64,000 nucleotides of DNA. It comes from DATFVJ01 sp963851085. GTDB taxonomy: Bacteria; Actinomycetota; Actinomycetes; Streptosporangiales; Streptosporangiaceae. The stretch lies in the NCBI GenBank assembly GCA_963851085.1, contig CAWKNX010000024.1:169371-233370 (forward strand), in the 5' to 3' direction. Positions 44,785-52,250 of this stretch are shown one piece after another; within the stretch, counting starts at the first letter, position 1; each line of letters starts with the position of its first letter. The position numbers were made by a program, and so were the translations under genes. The notes beneath the pieces were generated by a model. That model searched no databases. It worked only from the letters and a program-made list of their open reading frames with translations, and was not told the DNA's origin.

Positions 44785-44976
44785 TCATGGGTTGGTGAGC
44801 CGTCCCCGCAGGCCGGGGAGCGTGGACATGATCTGCACGGTCACGGTCTTGGCGGCGCCGTTGGGACCCAGCAGCGAGAACGTTGTTCCCGCGCCGACCT
44901 CCAGGTCGATGCCGTCAAGGACGGTTTTGCCGCCGAATGACTTGCGCAGCCCGGTGGCCGTGATCGCGCTGGCCAT
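44785..44976 (-). pseudogene. Truncated ABC ATPase gene at the head of the exporter operon
   Basis: From ATG 44976, with GGAGA before it, the frame reads MASAITATGLRKSFGGKTVL and DGIDLEVGAGTTFSLLGPNG, then AAKT where GAGKT is expected, and after about 48 residues leaves homology (MSTLPGLRGRLTNP) and stops. It keeps its ribosome site and lies 13 bp before the DUF4097 gene, so it may still act as a leader for translation. Confidence 0.65.
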
Positions 44977-45298
44977 GCTTCTCCTTTCGCCATCACCGCG
45001 GCCGGGCGCCGCGACCACGTCGAAGGTGCACGCAGCGGGATTCATCGCGGTTTCACGGCGGTTTCATGCGCTGGCTCGGGTGCCCGGCGATCCGTACCGC
45101 ACGAATAGTGGGCCCACGCCAGGTGCCTCATCCCTGGCCTGTGGCAGGCTGACGCCACAGGGCCAGCTACCCGCCGGCTTGCCGGCAGCGGCGCGGTCCG
45201 GCTGGAGGCCTTCGGCCCGGTGCGCGTGACTGCCGCGGTCAAGGATGACCCCGAACGGGTCGCACTGCAGCTCGCGGAGGCCGTCCTCACCCCAGACC
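44977..45298. other. Intergenic region upstream of the exporter operon
   Basis: The interval should contain the promoter of the minus-strand operon. No operator can be singled out, and open frames here have no recognisable product. Confidence 0.4.
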
Positions 45299-45618
45299 TG
45301 TTCGGGAGCGCGTTGCGGCGATCCGCGCGCTGCGGGACTACACCCGGGCCCGCACCCGGCTGACCCAGGAACGGACCCGCTGCTTCCAGCGCTAGAGGGC
45401 GCCTTGATCAAGCTGTCCAGCGTGGCCAGCAAGCTGACCACCGAATCAGCCAAGGACATGATCAAGGCCATGATCGCCGGGGAAGGCGACCCGCACAAAC
45501 TGGCCGCCCTGGCCCGCACCCGGATGAAAGCCAAGCACGACGACCTCGTCGAGGCCCTGGCCGGCATGTTCGATGACCACCACGGCGAACTCGCCCAGAT
45601 CCTGCTGGACCAGGCCGC
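45299..45618 (+). pseudogene. IS110-family transposase fragment
   Basis: The first frame reads RERVAAIRALRDYTRARTRL and ends at a TAG. A shifted frame continues IKLSSVASKLTTESAKDMIK, MIAGEGDPHKLAALAR and RMKAKHDDLVEALAGMF, the middle part of IS110 DEDD transposases. Both the catalytic N-terminus and the C-terminal Ser domain are missing. Confidence 0.65.
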
Positions 45619-46194
45619 GTTCTGGATAACGCCCGCCGCACGACCCAGAGCAGGCAGCCGTATCCGGTTGCATGCTCCGGGTCAGCGCGCCGGCCCGCGG
45701 GGTTCGGCGCCGCAGGGTCCATCGCCGGTCAACCCAGAGTCTTGCCAGCAGGGCGGTCACTATCCGTTATTCCCGTGGGTGCTGAGACGCGCATACTCCC
45801 GCCGTTATGGGCGGCGACCTGATCGTCGGGCTTGGCCGTCCGAGCAGCACCCGAACGGATATTCGGTGTCGACGTTGCTGGGTGGTATGAGCTGCTTCGA
45901 TTCGGAGGGCAGCCTAGTGCGGGCAGGTCGTGCGCGGGTTCACACGATGAACACGGGAGGGCCGCGGCGGGCTGAGGGGATCGCGGCGGCAGCTCGACAA
46001 GGGCGGACTTGCTCCCGAGCGCCGAACTCGCAGGCAACGTGCAGCTGTGGGAGTAGATCGGCGATGACGCAGCGACGAGCTTCAGCTACTAAACCGCTTC
46101 CGGCTTCATCACGATCACCACGTTCTGGCAGAACAGCCCGCAGTAGGGCCGGGCCTCGCCGGTGACATCTGCAGGCACGCGTCACGTCCTTCCG
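45619..46194. other. Intergenic region, no gene recognised
   Basis: About 575 bp between the IS110 remnant and the 3' end of an MFS gene. Open frames cross it, but none has motif support. Confidence 0.4.
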
Positions 46195-47484
46195 CTAGCC
46201 TCGCCCGCCTGCGATGAGGCTGGCCTCGGGGGCATGCAACAGCCTCGTCATGGCCACGACGCCGAGCAGTGGCCCGGGAGCAAGGACAGTAAATGCCCAG
46301 GTCCATCCGACGGCCTGCTGCACGACCGGTATCAGCCAGATGGTCACCACGGTCAGCGCGAAGCCCGTCGCCAGCTGCAAGGTGACCGCGGTGCCCGCGT
46401 AGCGCTGCTCGCTCGTCTCGGTCACGATGCTGGAGAACTGAGCCGAATCGGCAACCACCCAAAAGCCCCAGAACACCCCCACAGCGATCATCGGCACGAT
46501 GCCGAGACGCGCGACCGGGCCTATCAGCACACAGCACATGCCCGACAACGCCATCGCCAGCCGGGTCAGCCGGGTACGGCCCCACCGATCCCCGAGAACG
46601 CCGCCGACCCAGCAGCCAACCGCGCCGCTGCCGATGATGGCGAACGCGGCGAACGCAGCGTCCCGCGTGGAATTGGCAGCGCCATTCATGGCGAAGGCCG
46701 CATGGCTGAAGGCAAAGATCCAGGCCCACATGGCATACAACTCCCACTGGTGCCCGAAGTAGCCGAGGACCGCGAGGCGGACGGCACGGTTACGCATCAC
46801 CGAGGCTGTCTGCCGGGGATCAAAGACCGCCTTCGGGAACGGGAATGGCCCATCGGCCGCCAGGTACCGGGCTGTCAGACCGCCCAGGACCGTCAGCACC
46901 GACGTCGCGGCAATGACGGTATGCCAGTCCGCACCCCCAATTCCATTGAGAAACTGTGGTGCCGCCGAGCCCAGGGTCAGCGCCCCAACCATGATGCCCA
47001 GTGCGGTGCCGCGGCCGACCCGGAACCACGTGGACATCGCCTTGAGCCCCGGCGGATACACCCCAGCCAGGAACGCCCCGGTAAGGAACCGCAAGCCGAT
47101 GGCCGGGCCGGCCGAGTGCGCCCCGATCAGCAGCACGTTGACGGCTGCGGCGCCCAGCGCGCCTAGCAGCATAAGCGTGCGGGCTGGAATGATGTCGACC
47201 AGATTGAAGAACGCGGACACCAGCGCGCCGACGACGAACCCCACCTGAACGGCAATTGTGAGGAAGCTTGCCTGGACCGTCGTCAGCGTCCAGGCCGTGC
47301 GCAGCTGCGGCAGGACCGCTGTCGCGGAGAACCACGTGGTCATCGCGAGCAGCATGGCCGAGGCGAGCAGAAGGAGGGCATGCCTGCTGCCCGGCACCGG
47401 CCCATGCGAAGCGGCCAGCGAGGCCGACCGCAGCCCGGCGCCCCTCGCCAGCCTGACGGGATGCTCTTGGCCGGCGGACCTCAC
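46195..47484 (-). CDS. MFS transporter, 12 helices, cyanate/nitrate-permease-like branch
   Basis: The 429-residue protein has a 30-residue polar leader and then about twelve hydrophobic helices, starting ALLLLASAMLLAMTTWFSAT. The helix 2-3 loop and RFLTGAFLAGVYPPGLKAMS, together with GVLGDRWGRTRLTRLAMALS, carry MFS-type signatures. The FSATAVLPQL start and the PPGLK motif fit the CynX/NarK-like side of the family, but substrate is uncertain. The leader may mean that the true start is internal. It is transcribed away from the IS110 debris side and seems monocistronic. Confidence 0.85.
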   Translation of the reverse strand: MRSAGQEHPVRLARGAGLRSASLAASHGPVPGSRHALLLLASAMLLAMTTWFSATAVLPQLRTAWTLTTVQASFLTIAVQVGFVVGALVSAFFNLVDIIPARTLMLLGALGAAAVNVLLIGAHSAGPAIGLRFLTGAFLAGVYPPGLKAMSTWFRVGRGTALGIMVGALTLGSAAPQFLNGIGGADWHTVIAATSVLTVLGGLTARYLAADGPFPFPKAVFDPRQTASVMRNRAVRLAVLGYFGHQWELYAMWAWIFAFSHAAFAMNGAANSTRDAAFAAFAIIGSGAVGCWVGGVLGDRWGRTRLTRLAMALSGMCCVLIGPVARLGIVPMIAVGVFWGFWVVADSAQFSSIVTETSEQRYAGTAVTLQLATGFALTVVTIWLIPVVQQAVGWTWAFTVLAPGPLLGVVAMTRLLHAPEASLIAGGRG

Positions 47485-47607
47485 AGCACCACTGATTCCC
47501 TAATCCGGTAGAACGCCGACCTGGCGTAACGGGTGCCAGATCGAACCGCTAACTTAAGCACGCACCCCTGCGATGACCCACGTCCCCTCTTGCTAACAAA
47601 ACCTTCG

Positions 47608-47895
47608 ATGGCTGTCCAGGCTGGCTCATCGCCTCGTGGCAGCTGTCACTGGCTAGCATCATGGAACCGCCGGAGGTCCGCCGACGAGAGGATGCTGGCC
47701 GGTGTGGTCGGCGGCATAGCCCGGTACCTGGACGCCGACGTCACGCTGGTTCGCGTCATCATCGCTGTGCTAGCCCTGTTCACCGGGGCCGGCGTGGCCC
47801 TCTACATCGCCGCCTGGCTACTCATCCCTGAGGACGGCGAAGACCAGCCGGTCGCCGCGGCCTGGATCGCCGGCCGCCAGAACCGCCCCCGCTAA
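47608..47895 (+). CDS. PspC-domain membrane protein
   Basis: Residues about 25-75 (RRSADERMLAGVVGGIARYL, DADVTLVRVIIAVLALFTGA, ALYIAAWLLIPED) are a complete PspC domain: an amphipathic start and one membrane helix, then a short charged tail. The start is uncertain: ATG 47608 or the upstream ATG 47533 would give 95 or 120 residues. PspC proteins take part in membrane-stress responses. It is isolated from other psp genes. Confidence 0.8.
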   Translation: MAVQAGSSPRGSCHWLASWNRRRSADERMLAGVVGGIARYLDADVTLVRVIIAVLALFTGAGVALYIAAWLLIPEDGEDQPVAAAWIAGRQNRPR

Positions 47896-47958
47896 CCCCT
47901 GTCACAGATTAGCCCGACGTAAACGGAGACCGATCGTTCACCTAAGGCCGGACTGTGG

Positions 47959-48031
47959 GGGCCGGATGACGGGAGACTGTCACGTCCGGTCCTGAGAGCG
48001 GCGGGGGGTGAGACTCCCCCCGCCGACTCAC
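47959..48031 (+). ncRNA. Orphan group II intron 3' end (domains V and VI)
   Basis: Positions 47959-47992 fold exactly like a 34-nt group II intron domain V: a 9-bp lower stem, a two-base AC bulge (47982-47983), a 5-bp upper stem and a GAGA tetraloop. The catalytic triad is GGC rather than AGC, and the opposing base is C instead of U, so pairing is kept. Domain VI follows: outer stem GAG/CTC (47994-47996 with 48027-48029), inner stem 48000-48008 with 48016-48024, a likely bulged branch-point A at 48026, and the intron 3' end AC at 48030-48031. No reverse transcriptase or domain I-IV lies upstream, so it is a fragment. Confidence 0.75.
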
Positions 48032-48065
48032 CCGACTCCGGAACGCTGGCTCGCTCTGCTCGTAG

Positions 48066-48708
48066 TCATGCATAAAGAACATTCGGTGCGCTTCGTCTGG
48101 CTGGGCGCAGCCAGCCCGGAAGGTTGGGTTCGGCGACGTCCCGCTCGATCGAGTGGCCCGCTATCGCCGCCATCTCTGCGTTACCGACGCTACCGGCGAG
48201 GTGGCGGTGATCCGCCGCTGTTCTGGCTGATCGGATCTCCTGGCGCTCTTCCTCGCTCGTGCCGCCCCACACCCCACGCGTCCTGCCCGGTTTCGAGGGC
48301 GTAGCTGAGGCAGTCGATGCGCACCGGGCAGCGCGCGCAGACGGCTTTTGCCTGTGCTGTCTGCTGCAGCGCGGGACCCGAGGTAGCGACGGGGAAAAAC
48401 AGGTCGGGGTCGCTGTCCTGGCAGGCGCCCCGTGATGCCCAGCCAGCTGAAGCCGCCCGGACAGCCGCGGCCTGGCCGTGCGGGTCGCCGGTGAGCCGGG
48501 CACGGGCCGGCGGCCACAAAGCCGCGTCCTCGGCGGCGAGGTGGAAGTCCGGTTGATCGCGGAACGCGACCCGACGGGCCCGGGCCGCGGCGCGGCTGGC
48601 CGTGATGTGCACCAGCTCGTCCAGGTCGCGGCGCAGCGCGTCCTGGATCGCGGTCATCAGCGTCCAGTCGGACCGGCCGTTGAGCTGGATGGTGGTGGCT
48701 GAGGCCAT
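48066..48708 (-). pseudogene. Chimera of a hemerythrin-like N-terminus and a frameshifted WhiB regulator
   Basis: The frame from ATG 48708 begins MASATTIQLNGRSDWTLMTA and IQDALRRDLDELVHITASRA, then FHLAAEDAALWPPARARLTG, as in the first half of the neighbouring hemerythrin-domain protein. It then passes directly into a WhiB Fe-S protein: WASRGACQDSDPDLFFPV, CARCPVRIDC and YALETGQDAWGV, with all four cluster cysteines. After DAWGV two bases of a GT repeat are missing, so GGTSEEERQEI, the WhiB turn and basic tail, lies in another frame (ending at 48066). Either an inactive fusion or a truncated [4Fe-4S] protein results. Confidence 0.7.
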
Positions 48709-48836
48709 AGTTGTCCTCTTTCGGCTGGCCCGGAAAAGGAACTGGTGGGGTCACGGCGGCTTGTAGAACATCGCCGATCAGGTGTGCCCGGCGGGATCTG
48801 CGGGCCCCCGGCCGCGGCAGGCGCTGCAGGCCACGG

Positions 48837-49478
48837 TCAGGCCTTCCACAGGCCCCGCAGACGGTAGCGCGGCTCCCAGAGGAGCCGGCTGATCACCCGG
48901 ACTGGGGCGGGCAGCGCGGCCAGGAACCGCTGCTGCCCGTCGGGTGCAGCGCCGTCGAGGATCCACGGGACGTAGATAGCCGCGCCCTTGACGCCCTGGC
49001 GGCGGCGCATCTCGCCGGCGAAGGCGCGCCAGTCCGCTGGCCTGCATACCGACTGGATGAGGGGGAGCGCGGCATCCTCCTCGTGCTTCAGGTGCCACGT
49101 CAGTGCGGACGCGAGCTCGGCGGCAGGCGCGGCGAGGTTGCCGACCGAGTCGGCCAGAGCGCCGTCGACGGCGGCGAGCAGCGGGTCGATCTGGGCGTGT
49201 TCTGCCTCCATCTCGTCTAGCAGGGCGAGGCCGGCGGGCCGGCCCGCTGCCGCGCGGCGAACGCGAGGCCACAGGTGGGTGTCCTCGACGCTGTGGTGCA
49301 GCAGGAGCTGGGCCTTGAAGTTCTCCCAGCCCGCGCGGACCCCCGGGCCGTGAGCCGTCCCGGCGGCCGACGCCACCGTGAAGCGGCCCAGGTCGCGCCG
49401 GAAGGCATCGTGGGTCACGTACATCATGGTGAAGTCGATCGCTTCCCCTGTGCGATCGGCCGTGTCCTTGGTCGTCAT
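48837..49478 (-). CDS. Hemerythrin-domain protein
   Basis: The 213-residue protein starts MTTKDTADRTGEAIDFTMMY and has the HHE pattern of hemerythrin-like four-helix bundles: VTHDAFRRDLGRF, LLLHHSVEDTHLWPRVR, EMEAEHAQIDPLL and LTWHLKHEEDAALPLI, which together supply His and Glu ligands for a di-iron site. Family members bind O2 or NO or act in redox stress. It follows the NAD(P)H-binding protein gene by 14 bp and precedes the WhiB chimera, so a redox-linked operon is likely. Confidence 0.88.
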   Translation of the reverse strand: MTTKDTADRTGEAIDFTMMYVTHDAFRRDLGRFTVASAAGTAHGPGVRAGWENFKAQLLLHHSVEDTHLWPRVRRAAAGRPAGLALLDEMEAEHAQIDPLLAAVDGALADSVGNLAAPAAELASALTWHLKHEEDAALPLIQSVCRPADWRAFAGEMRRRQGVKGAAIYVPWILDGAAPDGQQRFLAALPAPVRVISRLLWEPRYRLRGLWKA

Positions 49479-49492
49479 GTCTTTCCTCCTGG

Positions 49493-50158
49493 TCAGCTTG
49501 CGATTCCGATGGCATGCCCGATGGTTTCGGGCTGGCCGGGGACGCGGAGCATGAGGTGGGCGACGTCGGCGCGGGGGACGGACAGGCCGCCTTTGAGGTT
49601 CTGCCCGTAGGCGGTGCGGTAGGTGCCGGTCAGTGGCTTGCCGGTGAGTTGTGGCGGCCGGATGACGGTCCAGTCCAGCCCGCTTTCGGCAAGGATGTCT
49701 TCCATCTGCGCCAGGTCGGCGAAGACCTTGCCGAGCCTGGCGTTTGCGATGTGGCTGAGCAGGTGCCGCATGAAAAATCCGTCACCCGGGTCGTGTTTCG
49801 GCGGGCGGGGGCGGCTGGGCGTGGGCACGGTGCCAACCGGCGCGGCGCTGACCGCGACGATGCGCCGCACGCCGGTGGCCTTCATCGCCGCGACGACCGC
49901 GGGCGTGCCCTGGGACGCGATTCCGGCGTCAGAGTTCGAGTGCGGGCCAAGGCCGGAGAGCACCGCGTCGGCTCCGGCGATTGCGGATTCCAGCGCTGCC
50001 GGATCGGGCGCGGCCAGGTCGGCGGTGACGGCGCGCACCTGCCGGGACAGCTTGCCCGGGTTGCGTACCACGGCGGTGACGTCGTGACCCGCGGCGACGG
50101 CCTGCTCGAGAAGTTCCCGGCCGACACCGCCGGTCGCCGCGATGATCGTGAGTTTCAT
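49493..50158 (-). CDS. NAD(P)H-binding atypical SDR
   Basis: The 221-residue product begins MKLTIIAATGGVGRELLEQA, an NAD(P)-binding glycine-rich loop, followed by DVTAVVRNPGKL and AVLSGLGPHSN, with VRRIVAVSAAPVG and LDWTVIRPPQLT later: the pattern of the NmrA/atypical SDR group. There is no Tyr-Lys pair, so it may be a redox sensor or reductase. It lies 54 bp after an MFS efflux gene and 14 bp before the hemerythrin gene, in one operon. Confidence 0.88.
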   Translation of the reverse strand: MKLTIIAATGGVGRELLEQAVAAGHDVTAVVRNPGKLSRQVRAVTADLAAPDPAALESAIAGADAVLSGLGPHSNSDAGIASQGTPAVVAAMKATGVRRIVAVSAAPVGTVPTPSRPRPPKHDPGDGFFMRHLLSHIANARLGKVFADLAQMEDILAESGLDWTVIRPPQLTGKPLTGTYRTAYGQNLKGGLSVPRADVAHLMLRVPGQPETIGHAIGIAS

Positions 50159-50212
50159 GGTTCTCTCCAGGTGAATAGCGAGTTGCTTGGTCTGGGTCTG
50201 GTTGCAGGTGGT

Positions 50213-51763
50213 TCAGAACCGGGCCTCGCCGAGGTCGGCGCGCTGTATCCGGATCGCCGCGATCGTGATGATCAGGGCGAGCAGCATGACCCCGGCTGCG
50301 ACGAGGAAGGCCCGGGAGAAGCCGGTGGCCAGGGCGTGGTGGTAGATCGCGGTGAGCGCGGCCTGGCTGGGGCGCGCCGGGTGGCCGGCCCGGGCGGCGG
50401 TAGTGGCGTGGGCGGTCGTGGCCCCGATGCTGTTGGCGACGACCGTCCAGGCGACGGTGCCGAGCACGGCGAGCCCGATAGAGCCGCCGGCCTGCTGGCC
50501 GGTGTTGCGCAGGCTGGCCGCGACCCCGGACTCCTCGTCCCGGACCCGGGACATGGCGACGAGCGTGAGCGGCACGAACAGCAGGCCCAGGCCGGCGGCG
50601 ATGATCAGCATCGGGCCCAGCACCGCGCCGGCGTAGCTGCTGTGCTCGCTGATCCGCGACAGCCAGTACAGGCCGCCGGCGACGGCCGGGGAGCCGGCCA
50701 GCAGCAGCGGCCGGGCGCCGACCCGCGCGACGAGCTGGGCGGCGGCGCCGGATGCCACCATGATGGCGGCGGTCAGCGGCAGGTAGGCGACGCCGGTTTT
50801 CAGCGCGGAATACCCCCAGACGGACTGCATGAACACGGTCAGGAAGAAGAACATGCCGAAGATGACGGTGCCAACGCACAGCATGATCAGGTTCGCGCCG
50901 GTCCGGTCGCGGTCGCGGAGCAGGCGTAGCGGCAGCAGCGGATTCTTGCTGCGGGCCTCGATGACCGCGAACGCGGCGAGCAGTACCACCGATGCCGCCA
51001 GCGAGGCCACGACCTTGGCATCGGCCCAGTGCGAGACCCCGTCCGGGGTGGTGGCCGCGTTCGACAGGCCATAGACCAGGGCGGCGAGCCCGCCGCTGGC
51101 AGTGATCGCGCCGGGCAGGTCGAACCGGCCTCGCTGCCGCTGCGCCTCGCCGAGCACCCGCGGCGCGGCGAGGGCTGCCGCCAGGCCGATCGGCACATTG
51201 ACGAACAGCACCCACCGCCAGGACGCGTAGGTGGTGAGCACGCCTCCGGCGATCAGGCCGACGGCGCCGCCGGCGACGCTCATCGCGGCGTACACTCCCA
51301 TCGCCCTGTTCCGGGGCTTGCCTTCCGGAAAGGTTGTCGCGATCAGCGCGAGCGCAGTCGCCGCGATGATCGCGGCGCCGGCTCCCTGGACGGCGCGGGC
51401 CGCGAGCAGCCACGCTTGGGAGGTGGCGAACCCGCCGGCCAGCGACGCGGCGCTGAATAGCAGCAGCCCAGCTATGAACACCTTGCGGCGCCCGAGCAGG
51501 TCTCCGGCCCGGCCGGCGAGCAGCAGCAGCCCGCCGAAGGCCAGTGCGTAGGCGGTGACCACCCACTCCAGGCCGGAGCCGGAAAAGCCGAGCGCCCGCT
51601 GGATGTGCGGCAGCGCGACGTTGACGATGGTCGCGTCCAGCACCACCATCAGCTGCGCGGTGGCGATGACGAGAAGGGCCAGGCCGAGCCGGGCGCCGGC
51701 GGTGCCAGCCGCGTCGGCGCCCGGCGCGGCTGTCCGCCTGGTTATCGATTGTGCCTGGGACAC
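50213..51763 (-). CDS. 14-helix MFS drug-efflux transporter (DHA2/EmrB-QacA type)
   Basis: The 516-residue protein starts at GTG (MSQAQSITRR) with GGAGA before it and has about fourteen hydrophobic helices. Family motifs are LMVVLDATIVNVALPHIQRA in helix 1, the GRAGDLLGRRKVFIAGLLLF loop and a later GPMLIIAAGLGLLFVPLTLV. Known relatives are proton-coupled exporters of cationic dyes, quats and antibiotics. It heads an operon with the SDR-like and hemerythrin genes, implying redox or xenobiotic stress, and the next gene upstream is a divergent small frame of doubtful status. Confidence 0.92.
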   Translation of the reverse strand: MSQAQSITRRTAAPGADAAGTAGARLGLALLVIATAQLMVVLDATIVNVALPHIQRALGFSGSGLEWVVTAYALAFGGLLLLAGRAGDLLGRRKVFIAGLLLFSAASLAGGFATSQAWLLAARAVQGAGAAIIAATALALIATTFPEGKPRNRAMGVYAAMSVAGGAVGLIAGGVLTTYASWRWVLFVNVPIGLAAALAAPRVLGEAQRQRGRFDLPGAITASGGLAALVYGLSNAATTPDGVSHWADAKVVASLAASVVLLAAFAVIEARSKNPLLPLRLLRDRDRTGANLIMLCVGTVIFGMFFFLTVFMQSVWGYSALKTGVAYLPLTAAIMVASGAAAQLVARVGARPLLLAGSPAVAGGLYWLSRISEHSSYAGAVLGPMLIIAAGLGLLFVPLTLVAMSRVRDEESGVAASLRNTGQQAGGSIGLAVLGTVAWTVVANSIGATTAHATTAARAGHPARPSQAALTAIYHHALATGFSRAFLVAAGVMLLALIITIAAIRIQRADLGEARF

Positions 51764-51902
51764 GAGGGTTTCTCCTGGAGGTTCGGGTTGTATCTATTTC
51801 TGTTCCGAGCGGGATGCGCTGCTGGCGTGCCAGCGGGCATGGTGGGGCCGGTACCAAGCCGATACGAGAACGGGCCCCGGTGTCGTCACGGAAGCCGGTG
51901 AA

Positions 51903-52133
51903 ATGAGGAAGGTGCGTTCAGTTATCGCTGGCACGGCTGGGCTGCTGCGGCGGCTTCTCTGGTGGCGCGTGCTGTCCCGGTGCCGCTCCTTGCCGATGCC
52001 GCTCCTTGCCGGTGCCGTCGGCATCGCCGCGTACCAGCTCGCGCTGCTGCCGCGCCCGGCCACCAAAACCGGACCGGCTGGGTTACCTGCGGGCAGGACA
52101 GAAAGCGCGGCGCGCCGGGCGATGGGCCCGTGA
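51903..52133 (+). CDS. Possible small membrane protein
   Basis: A 76-residue frame (MRKVRSVIAGTAGLLRRLLW, later AGAVGIAAYQLALLPRP) has one possible membrane helix and a basic start. It lies alone between two minus-strand genes, so it could be a real small protein or a chance frame. Short direct repeats (tgccgctccttgccg) occur inside it. No homologue is known to me. Confidence 0.25.
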   Translation: MRKVRSVIAGTAGLLRRLLWWRVLSRCRSLPMPLLAGAVGIAAYQLALLPRPATKTGPAGLPAGRTESAARRAMGP

Positions 52134-52250
52134 CCGGCTAGGTCAGGGCATGCGAGGAGTCCGCCAGGGTGCCTGAGATGCGGCTGACCGGGGTGCGGGC
52201 GGCACGGGCGGAAGTTGCAGGGCACGGCCGGAGAGGGCAGCGGGCCCGCG

